In this document: piece after piece, positions 44,679 through 64,000 of the stretch
How positions within the stretch are numbered: the first letter of the stretch is position 1
How the letters are laid out: every line of letters begins with the position of its first letter
DNA from: Phoronis australis
Taxonomy: Eukaryota; Phoronida; Phoronidae
Reading direction: 5' to 3'
DNA: 64,000 bases
Assembly: GCA_002633005.1 (NCBI GenBank)
Contig: NMRA01000462.1
Span: forward strand, 103,594 to 167,593
Position numbers and translations under genes: made by a program
The notes under the pieces: model-generated
What the model was told of the DNA's origin: nothing
The model's database searches: none
What the model saw: the letters and a program-made list of their open reading frames with translations, nothing else

Positions 44679-44684
44679 AATAAA
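44679..44684 (+). terminator. Candidate poly(A) signal of QDPR
   Basis: AATAAA 249 nt after the QDPR stop codon, the first such word on the plus strand. Confidence 0.5.
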
Positions 44685-45731
44685 GTTAACAAAATTCATT
44701 GTATAATTACTATGCTTTGTTCTGTGCAGATTTAACATTTGGTTAAGTTTCCATTATTTGTAGCATTCCTTGAAAAATAGAAAAACAATCATTTTCACAA
44801 TCATTTATGTGCAAAATTAATGATATGCTGAAATTTCCCAATACCTGTAAGGTAGTGATTGATTACATGGAGTGCTTATCAAGACTCAGTGTATCTATTA
44901 GCAACTAGCCTTGAGCATTCAATCGCAGAACCAGCCAAATTGGTTTTTGTGCATAAAATAATGAATTTATCAATTTCAAGTTATTACTTTACAGACTTTA
45001 GCTACAAAGTACTTTCAATTTTACCAAAGATTAGAAATCATTACAAATCTGAGTAAGGAAAACATTGATGTCAATTTTGTAGTAGTAATCAGTCTTGCTT
45101 AAAAGTTGATGTTTTTTTACATAACCGTTAAGTGCACCTGTTTTTCGAATTTCTCACATACTCAGAGTTGGGATCTGTGTGCGCGTCTTCATTTATCACC
45201 AACTGGCGCACGGGCATTGTATCTCCGGGGAGTACGGCAGAGCCGTGTGCCTCCGCCCCCCCCATTCTTCAGTGCAAAAAGTTCCCGTTTGTTCCTCCCC
45301 CTGTTTGTTTCAGAGTGCTTCCACTCACTTCACGCACCGTTGAGTTTTGTGCTTCTCATATTACTTGCTGAGAACCACTCGTTTGCTTCTGTTGTGTTTC
45401 TTAATGTACCAATCTCGGCATTTAGCCTATTGTCTTCTGTTGTTTTATGTAACTATGCGGACTACATCATGTCTTTGTGCTTTCGTTAGGATGTTTGTTT
45501 TAACATGTGGCTTCTGCTTGTATTGCAGAGATTTGTATTCAGTGTTGAGGCACTCATTTGCCCATTTACTGTTTAGTGCAGTAGGAGATCTGTTGTGTTT
45601 TGATAGCATAGTTTATAGCAGCATTGTGGTCAATATAAGGGACTGTTTTGGATTTTAATTAGAATAATGAAATAGCATCATGGTGTCTGTAATTAACTGT
45701 GCCTTGTGAAATGCTAAACATTCTGTTTTAG

Positions 45732-45732
45732 N
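45732..45732. other. Assembly join (single N)
   Basis: Single N. Unlike the other two Ns, I see no duplicated block around it. Confidence 0.85.
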
Positions 45733-47519
45733 TGCTCTGGGTTGTTCTTTGAAACGAGGAATTGAACCAAGAAAGTGATTAGTTCTAATTTATGCAACTG
45801 CACTCTAAAACTAAAATATTTTTCTATTGGTTTATTTGTACTTTAATTTTAAGTGAACTGCTGATACTATACCTTTTGTCCATGTTTTCTTCATTCGTGG
45901 GTGCAATGTAGAAATAGTTTATGTTGTATACCACATGTAGTCATGGTTACAGTTCACTCTTTTGGTCCCATTGTAACCTTGACCTTTGCTCTATGGAGTG
46001 AGTTGTTGATTGAGAAATCAGTGTATGTCAAATTAAGGTCATTCCATGTTTGTGAACAATAATAAGTATTGTGTCTACCTTAAGTCAAGTTTTCTTATTT
46101 TGATATTTAATGCCTCAAGCATTGTTGTCTTTGAAAATCATGCTTTGGTTCAAATCTTAGGGAAGAACAATTTTTTTTTGTGAAAAGTTGAAATTCATAA
46201 TTACACGAATTAACATCATGAACAGAATGCAGTTCATTTATTTCTTTACCCGAAAGGCTCACCAATGCTAGTTTTCATTTTCGGCTTAACCAAGTTCAGC
46301 CCCAATATCTAGTAGAACTCACAACCTCAGCGGTCGCAGTTTAACACTTTTTTCACATAACTAAACGCCTAATCGACAAGTGGCAGAGTAGTTTATAACA
46401 TGTTTAATTGGTAAAGTCAGGAACCTTGGTTTCAGCGAATGGCTAGTAGACAACAGCGACAATCGGTGATTTGTAATAATATTACAAAAACACCTCCGGT
46501 TTTATAGCTCTCGTCGAAGCTAATGACTCCCAAGAAGTGTATTGCATCTAACAATCCAAAAAGTGTTTTTCAGCCATAAATTCGATTATTACAGTGGCCC
46601 AAAAATGACATTCGAAGTAAACTCGAAAAAGATCACTGTTTCTCCGCGGAGAAAAGTGTTTTTTATTTTTTAAAGTTCGAAAAAAATTGTTTTTTCAATG
46701 TCATCTAAGGTCAATATAGATTATGTTTCTTATAATAAACCAGGTGAACAACTTCTTAATAAGCTGACACGAACCTATGGACTAAAAACCGGTGAGCTGG
46801 CTGGTGGCCTTGCCAATTCAAACATAATTACTTGTATCATAGATACTATCTCTTCAAACAAAAACTGCGTGAGAATTTCAGTTTTTAGTTTGAAAATGAA
46901 CGATGATTAAAGTGTTCATGGTCTTGTGTAGTATTACAATAAAAACACTGTGTTGAATGAAAGCTGCAAGGTGGTGTTTTCATTTGAATAAAACGTGGCA
47001 GGTGTATCAAATTTTTTCTGCAAATTATTTTGTATGTTGGACAATAAATGTAATATTTCTTCAACCTGTTGGAATTTTGAGACAAACCAGATGAAAATAC
47101 GAAAGGGTGCAAGATCTTTGATGTGGCATAGTCTGTACTGTTCTTTGGCAAAACGTTCATGATCAAATAAGTCACATCTATTTGTTTGTTTTTGTATGAC
47201 GTCAGCTAAATAAAAAATTAAATTGCCAAAATCAAAAGCAACAATAATAATAATTAGGCCAGATTTACGTAGCGCTGTAAATTACGAACCACTTCGAAAA
47301 TTATTGCCCAGCTATGGATTGGATCAATCTTAAGTGAAAACGTTGTTGGAGCACACCAACTAATCAAAACATATAATTCTGAATCCTGCAAATAACAAAC
47401 CCCCTGTGGTTACCTTAATCGGAATCACACAAGAATTGAATTTTTGAGAATATGATGCGACTGCAGTTATTTTAATATTTGTGGGTCCATAATAGTGGTA
47501 ACAGATAACAGAGCGTGGA

Positions 47520-47745
47520 ATTTTCCTCTTTTTTGCTTTCAATTTCCTATTTTTTGATTTCCAATTCCTCTTTTTTCATCTCTTTTTATCATAATTTTGA
47601 TTTTTTTATGCACAAAAAAAACGTTTCTTGCAGGTAACTTTTACAGCATAAAAACATTTCTATAACTTTAGACTATTTATTTTTAGAACGATACATCACC
47701 TGAAAATTTTTTCTCTTTTTGTCGTGGGTTAATCCAAGCTCTATT
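47520..47745. repeat. Dispersed T-rich repeat, copy 2
   Basis: Parallel to 39757-39975 over about 220 bp, including TTTCCAATTCCTCTTTTTTC, TTATCATAATTTTGAT, ACATTTCTATAACTTTAGAC and the common ending GTAATCCAAGC-like word. Same orientation as copy 1. Confidence 0.65.
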
Positions 47746-48331
47746 ATAAGCTTCACCTTTTGGTGCAGACGGCTCTCATTTGCATACGGCGTGGATGTCT
47801 TAAACTGTGTGTTCTGCTGAATCCAAGTTGAATTTTAAGTGTAATTTTCATTAGTTTTGAATTGTTTGGAATTGAGGCAAGATTTTACAATTTTTCATTA
47901 ATTCGTATTTTCTCCGCGAACACGTTGAGGTCATTAGCCTTTTTTAACTATGCTTGAGTGAGACTTTTCACACCGATTTAAATTTTCCGCCATTATTGTT
48001 AGAGAATTGCAAGTCAAAAGTACACGTGGCTTTGGAGATTCTTTGTACCCGGATCGAAGATCATTGTTCCCAATCGATATATAAAATAACAATCGGTTTA
48101 ATTTGAATTTTAAGCGTTTTAATTGCCAGCCTGAAATACGCCTAACTTTCAATGTGAAATTCGATACGTCAGCGTGTGCCATTTTTGTAACAGAGAAGTC
48201 AATATTCACTGAATTTTTAAAAAATTGCAACTCTGTTTTTAATCAAGTATATCGCACACAGAATCGCGCGCTTTACAGAATCGTGCGCTTAATTCCTTTT
48301 CGGCGTAGTTTTACATACACAGGTTAGTATT

Positions 48332-48375
48332 CATGGGCGGCGCACCATAGGGGGCTGGGGGGCTATAGCCCCATG
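48332..48375. repeat. Dispersed element terminus, GGGCGGCGCACCATAG, copy 1
   Basis: CATGGGCGGCGCACCATAGG followed by GGGCTGGGGGGCTATAGCCC. The same 30 bp recur at 51112. It looks like the conserved end of a dispersed element, but the opposite end was not found. Confidence 0.6.
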
Positions 48376-50225
48376 CCACCCATGCGTATGAGTCTAGTGC
48401 CGGTATGCATGGTTGAGTTTACCTCCTGCAAAAAACCTGATTGCGCACCTGGTGAAGGGCTGCGAAGGCTTGAACGTTTTGCATATTCTACAGCACTAAA
48501 TTCTGAAACTTGACACCGGGACCAATACGTTGTCCCGACGTTGTATACAAACCCCGGTCTTCACCGTACAGTTTCGCTTATACACTTATCATATGCTTTG
48601 CTGAAGTCATCAAGTGGAATCAAGACAGGATTTCTAAGACAGTCATCCACGTAGGCCATGGAGTACTCGAGCACAGACTATAGTAGGCCTAGTCACTTAC
48701 GTGTTGAGTTTGCTCAAAAGTAGAAGCAGTATCAAAGGTAATTGCGAGTTCGATTTCAATTACTAACGATTATCCTACGGTCCATGAAAATTGTTTTCCA
48801 CCTCTTTTGTGGACTCGATCACATCCGCCTATCAAACCAATTGAGCTAAAAAAAAATGGCTCACATTTTTATGCCGTAGTCTATCACAAAGAATGGGTAT
48901 GCGAAGTGTGAAGCTATGAAGAGGGCCGGAGGCGAGGGCAAGTGGCTTAACTGTACTGCCAAAATGCCAGGACGCGTTCTTTGGCAACTATGTCAGCAGT
49001 AGACTTACAGCTACAAGACATCGAAGACAATGATCTCGAGAACAAATCCACAACAATTAACCTAACTGCGAAGGGTTACAGTACATTGTATAATGATTTG
49101 TTTCTGTTCTTGACACCCCTCTGGCCACATTCCGTGATCCTAGCTAATTTCAAGTTTGAGCAGGCAGCGCCCGTGTTTAAACTTGGAATAATTCTAGTTT
49201 GCAAGTTTACTTTGGGAAGCAGCAACCTCAAACAAGTTGTCTTTGGAACTCCTCCGCATCAGCGATTGTTTTCTACCAAGTTTAACCAAGACGTGGTCTG
49301 CCTAAATTTGGAATAATTGTCTTTTCATTTTAGAAAAACTATTTTGTGAAGCCGGCATGCATTCCCTGGAAGATTACACTACATTGTAAACGCAATTCTT
49401 TCGTTTAGACTACTCTGAGCACATTAGAGATCGTTTTCTACACGATTCTAAGTTTAGGCAGTGCTAAAAGAAGTATTGGTTTGAAGTTTTCAGGATTTTT
49501 GTAAAATAGCTGGCTTCACTGAGAAACAGTCGTAATCCTTGAGTTATGAGCACGTCATCATTCCTTAGGAAAAGCTAGTCACACAAAACAAGTCATACTT
49601 TTCATGTTTGTGCAGGTGGACCTAATTATGAAGGAAAATGGTGGGTAGTTTTTAAAGATATAATGATTACTAGGTATTAAGCACATTTCAACGCGCAGAA
49701 CCCTTTGACCGACGCTAGGTGGTTAGGCTCGGCATTTTCACTAGTCTGGCTGCACAGACCCACTAGCCATCCGTGACGTCGGTTTGTGAGGCCCGGGAAC
49801 CAGGTTATCATATTTTCACGAAAGACGTCGCGAGTCTGCATTCACAACTACTGACCTCTTGTACTGAGATGTCAAAACTAATAAAGGACTTCCGGCCGCG
49901 GTAGTAAAACCAAAGGTATGTTGTTGGCCTGGCTATGGTTGTCAGTCGAGAAATGTTATCAGATTAAGAGGTTAAATAAGTGATGACCCTTCGGTTGGTT
50001 TTTGTTGCCGAAGATTCCGTGAGTCTCTTGAGTTTTGAATTCCCAAAGTGAACCTTTTAGCAGAGAACTGCATTGGTAAAATTTGTCTTTACACAGCACA
50101 TGCGTCCTCACTCACTCACTCAGTTTCTGACTGTCCCCAACCACAGCGTCCTCGTGTTTGATACGGACGGCTGAATCGAAGCACCTGTGGAATTTCTAGT
50201 CTCGAGTGTCATACCTTGTAGTATT

Positions 50226-50310
50226 ATATGTAGTGTTTTGGGGACAATGAGAAGCTGAGGATGCCTGTGTCCCCAACAGCCTGTGCTGTGGTCCCCAAAA
50301 CACTACACAT
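50226..50310. repeat. 85-bp hairpin with perfect 17-bp arms
   Basis: TGTAGTGTTTTGGGGAC (50229-50245) and its exact complement (50291-50307) enclose about 45 bases. It lies directly left of the inverted-repeat element at 50316. Confidence 0.7.
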
Positions 50311-50315
50311 AGTGT

Positions 50316-51094
50316 ACCTAATTATCGGACGGAACCTAAATATCGGACATTTCAAAAAATCTTACTTGAAGCATAATCTGAGAATTGAATGACACCAATT
50401 GTTGTCCGGCACCGTCTCGTTTTTTACTGCGTTGCCTCGTTTTGATTTCACCGAGAGAGGGTGCAATTTAGACCCCCATGTCGGCCTAAAATGGACGATC
50501 GCATAAATCGGTTATAAAAGTTGAAAATAAAATCTTTCCACAATGAAACTTTCTCATTGAACTGACAATATGTAACTGTTCCATATTTTCATTTGTTTTT
50601 AAACTCAAGTCAAACCCCGACCGCGCACGTGCGGGTGGTGTTATTAAGAAGCCAAAGTGATACTAAAAACTGCAGTGAGTTTGCACGTGCTTTAGTCGTC
50701 TGCACTAATTCATCGAAATGACTTGGCGCCGTCATCAGATTTCATTTTATGGATAATTTTGTTGCGAATGGACCTGTGTTCTAGCAGCATATATGTCAAA
50801 ACACTAGAGCTGAAATTTGGCTACAAGGTGCCCTCGGCCATTACGTGGTTAGTCAGTTTTCCGCGGTGTGGAGTATGGGGAAACATGGTGTCCGATATTT
50901 AGGTTCTCCGAAGGTTTGCTTGTTGTGTTTTTTAAAGTTCAGTCGGAACATAAATGTGCCTTTCGGTGACAAGAAATAGTAACACACCAATTCTATAAAG
51001 GTAAGTCTTTATTTCAGCGAAGAATATACAACAGTCCGTAGTGATTTTCAATTAAATATAATGCAAAATGTGCCAAAATGTCCGATAATTAGGT
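50316..51094. mobile_element. 779-bp element with nested double inverted termini
   Basis: Outer termini ACCTAATTATCGGA and its complement (14 bp, perfect) enclose a second, related inverted pair, ACCTAAATATCGGACA at 50334-50349 and its complement at 50889-50904 (16 bp, perfect). The outer and inner words differ by one base, so the CCTAA[T/A]TATCGGA word appears four times. No ORF. Probably a non-autonomous DNA transposon. Confidence 0.7.
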
Positions 51095-51111
51095 CACTTG
51101 ACTGTACATGT

Positions 51112-51145
51112 CATGGGCGGCGCACCATAGGGGGCTGGGGGGGAG
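51112..51145. repeat. Dispersed element terminus, GGGCGGCGCACCATAG, copy 2
   Basis: Same word as at 48332, here continuing into GGCTGTTTAGCCCCCACTTT. It begins 18 bp after the end of the 50316-51094 element. Confidence 0.6.
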
Positions 51146-51554
51146 GCTGTTTAGCCCCCACTTTTTTCAGTGCTGCAAGTTTCCCACCAAATGAATGTAA
51201 TGGGTGGAAACGTTTGGTCACTTAACAATTAATTGCAATGGCGGAACAGCATATCAGAAGACGAGAACTATACTGAACAAGAACTGGACAACTATGCAAA
51301 ATCGACACTTAAAAATCACTGACAAAGACCACAGTAAATCTAGGACACTCGTATTTGCTATTGCCATGATGGAATGAGCACGGTCTTATCACAATGCCCT
51401 AGAATGGAAAAAATCTGTCCGTTATTTGTAAAATTTGCAAATACTTTTGCAAGGTGGCGAGTCCTTCATTGTAATGCCGCTTTTGTGTTTGGTCGAAACA
51501 CGAGGGTGGTTCCCGACTGAATCGCATGTTCAACACTGACATTCCACACTTATA

Positions 51555-52292
51555 CAGGGCACATAGTGATGTCATATCTGTGGAGCAGGGCACATAGTGA
51601 TGTCATATCTGTGGAGCAGGGCACATAGTGATGTCATATCTGTGCAGCAGGGCACATAGTGATGTCATATCTGTGCAGCAGGGCACATAGTGATGTCATA
51701 TCTGTGCAGCAGGGCACATAGTGATGTCATATCTGTGCAGCAGGGCACATAGTGATGTCATATCTGTGCAGCAGGGCACATAGTGATGTCATATCTGTGC
51801 AGCAGGGCACATAGTGATGTCATATCTGTGCAGCAGGGCACATAGTGATGTCATATCTGTGCAGCAGGGCACATAGTGATGTCATATCTGTGCAGCAGGG
51901 CACATAGTGATGTCATATCTGTGCAGCAGGGCACATAGTGATGTCATATCTGTGCAGCAGGGCACATAGTGATGTCATATCTGTGCAGCAGGGCACATAG
52001 TGATGTCATATCTGTGCAGCAGGGCACATAGTGATGTCATATCTGTGCAGCAGGGCACATAGTGATGTCATATCTGTGCAGCAGGGCACATAGTGATGTC
52101 ATATCTGTGCAGCAGGGCACATAGTGATGTCATATCTGTGCAGCAGGGCACATAGTGATGTCATATCTGTGCAGCAGGGCACATAGTGATGTCATATCTG
52201 TGCAGCAGGGCACATAGTGATGTCATATCTGTGCAGCAGGGCACATAGTGATGTCATATCTGTGCAGCAGGGCACATAGTGATGTCATATCT
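51555..52292. repeat. 31-bp satellite, 24 copies
   Basis: The unit CAGGGCACATAGTGATGTCA plus TATCTGTGCAG recurs every 31 bp, with 24 occurrences of TGTCATATCT from 51570 to 52283. The first two units read TGTGGAG, and nearly all later ones are identical with TGTGCAG. The period is not a multiple of three, so it does not encode a protein repeat. It lies about 750 bp upstream of the ALLC start. Confidence 0.95.
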
Positions 52293-52664
52293 CATGTCTT
52301 TAGGAAATTTGAACACAAAGACATTTTCAGCCAAGTTGCTATTACTACAGCCTCCACATACTCTCCTTTTTATGTCTGAAAAAAGCAGCTCTCTCCTCAC
52401 AACTCCTCAGTATCGCACTGGCAAAAACAACAATGGTGGAGGCAGTCTTCCTATTACATACAACCCCAGTAGCAACAGGTACACTAAAGGCTATTAAGTC
52501 TCTTAAGATGTATCTTTTTGAGACATTGGGTGATGGTTTTAACTCTTTAATAGAACAAACTCCCCCTCTTCAGCATCTAGTGTTCCTACACAAAACCGAG
52601 CAAATTGCCCTCGGTCTAATTCTTTGGCGCCAAATTTCTCAAATCCCTGCCTATCCAAAGTCAT

Positions 52665-52755
52665 TCCTAAGGTGTCCCTCTATGCGCAAATGTACTGATA
52701 CCAACACGACTTTAATAATTTAATCAGTGCGAGGCGTAATTTTCCAAAAGCTTCT
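52665..52755. mobile_element. One end of the AATTATGCCT foldback MITE family
   Basis: Shares CCTAAGGTGTCCCTCTATGC and the order ACACGACTTT, TTTAATCAGTGCGAGGCGTA, ATTTTCC, AAAGCTTCT with the right half of the element at 33841-34176. The left half is missing. Confidence 0.6.
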
Positions 52756-53045
52756 GGCGTACAGAGGGCCTGTGGGATGGGCACCATCTCTGTTGGTGCC
52801 AGTTGAGACGGTGGTACTGTCTACCGCCTCATAGCCATCTTGTTGAAAAAGGGAACACTTTTATAGAGCGTTTTGTTGAGAAACTGTCGTGAAAAAGTCA
52901 CCTGGCTGAGCGGCACGTCCTCAATACCTCTTGTAATCTCTCGGGGAACTGAGCACCTGCCTGTTTTGATCATGTCCCATTTTTAGTGTCAGTGCATACT
53001 GATAATTAAACAGTGTTTTACAGGTCAAGACTTCCAGGCTGATGT

Positions 53046-63448
<10,403 letters not shown>

Positions 63449-64000
63449 CTTTTTAAAATGATGACTCGTGTAAAGTGGGATGAACTTCTCCTGTGTCTCT
63501 ACACGTCTATAGGGGGATAACTCCAGACTTATGTGAAAAATGACTAATGTTTTCCACAGTATGTAGGCCTATTTGAAGGTAAAAAGGTATTTTTCATAAC
63601 ATTGAATGTTTTCTCGTGTGCCACCCATTTAGTGGAAGTACTCCGATATTCAACCAGGCAGCAACTTTCGCATCATTGACTGGTTACCTCAGCTTTGTGA
63701 AAGGTTATTTTATTTACAAATACCCAAAATGTGCCATTCACCAGGCTCTAAATAGTGTTCACTCTACCTCAAGCCAATGACTATCATATCATGATTTGGG
63801 CTGAGATACTGTTTTTGAACTTTTCATGTGAGATGCACCTGTTCTTTTATGAGCTTAAAGAGTCGTATGTTTAGAACATCAAACATTGTCATATTGTATT
63901 AACCAATTAATGTCTTAGTTTTTATGAACGGAACTGGTGTATCTGATAATGAAACGTCGCCAATTATGAGCTCTGTAGAATGTGATTTTCTGTCAGATTT
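63449..64000 (+). other. ALLC 3' UTR and downstream
   Basis: No AATAAA is seen in the 552 bp after the stop codon, so either a variant signal is used or the transcript ends beyond the window. Nothing else recognisable. Confidence 0.5.

Larger units (their letters stand above)
44431..53045. other. 8.6-kb interval between QDPR and ALLC without a recognised gene
   Basis: Contains an assembly N (45732), the second copy of a T-rich repeat, two copies of a GGCGGCGCACCATAG terminus, a hairpin, a 780-bp inverted-repeat element and the 31-bp satellite. Open frames at 45106-45489 (127 codons), 46698-46910 and 48981-49316 (111 codons) have no family resemblance or splice partners, and I leave them uncalled. 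ALLC's promoter and any 5' UTR exon should be near its right end. Confidence 0.55.

Noticed and set aside
45106-45489. 127-codon ORF downstream of QDPR, with overlapping frames
   Set aside because: Several overlapping frames are open at once in a C/T-rich stretch; composition is low-complexity and no domain is recognisable.
48981-49316. 111-codon ORF beginning MATMSAVDLQ
   Set aside because: The start looks protein-like, but no domain, splice partner or repeat-family relation could be seen; left uncalled rather than named.
51555-52292. CRISPR-like array
   Set aside because: Units are contiguous, with no unique spacers, in an animal genome; it is a simple tandem satellite.
52279-52723. Open frames just after the 31-bp satellite
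   Set aside because: Two overlapping frames of 72 and 96 codons without family resemblance; the second runs into a MITE fragment.

Overview
This is a 64-kb piece of an animal nuclear genome. The evidence is split genes with GT-AG introns of 86 bp to several kb, AT-rich introns full of short inverted-repeat transposons, and proteins closely matching bilaterian families. Allantoicase, dense MITE content and allele-like duplicated contig ends suggest a highly heterozygous marine invertebrate. I cannot name the species. Three single Ns (267, 45732, 58605) mark contig joins.

Layout: (1) 3026-15782, + strand: the 3' nine coding exons of a TBC1D12/TBC1D14-type Rab GAP, whose 5' end lies left of the window. 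(2) 19404-30656, - strand: a complete KCMF1 gene (ZZ-type E3 ubiquitin ligase) in convergent orientation to the first. It contains two homologous versions of its sixth coding exon. (3) 31003-44430, + strand: a complete QDPR gene (dihydropteridine reductase), head-to-head with KCMF1 across a 346-bp shared promoter interval. (4) 37725-38660, - strand: an uninterrupted 311-codon ORF nested antisense in QDPR intron 2; its C-terminal half resembles a PTB/PID domain. (5) 53046-63448, + strand: a complete allantoicase (ALLC) gene, with one exon present twice because a 2-kb block is duplicated around an N. The genes do not form a pathway: membrane traffic/autophagy, ubiquitin quality control, tetrahydrobiopterin recycling and purine breakdown.

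The rest is intronic or intergenic DNA carrying at least seven recognisable repeat families: TA-flanked 1.4-kb elements with CCGTATTCGCC ends, a CAGGG/CCCTG-ended element with a 5-bp target duplication, several foldback MITEs, tRNA-derived SINE-like units, a three-part higher-order tandem repeat and a 24-copy 31-bp satellite.

Most notable: the KCMF1 exon pair is locked by reading frame, so that only transcripts with exactly one of the two exons stay open; the nested PTB-like ORF; and the N-centred duplications, which look like unmerged haplotypes rather than real exon duplication.
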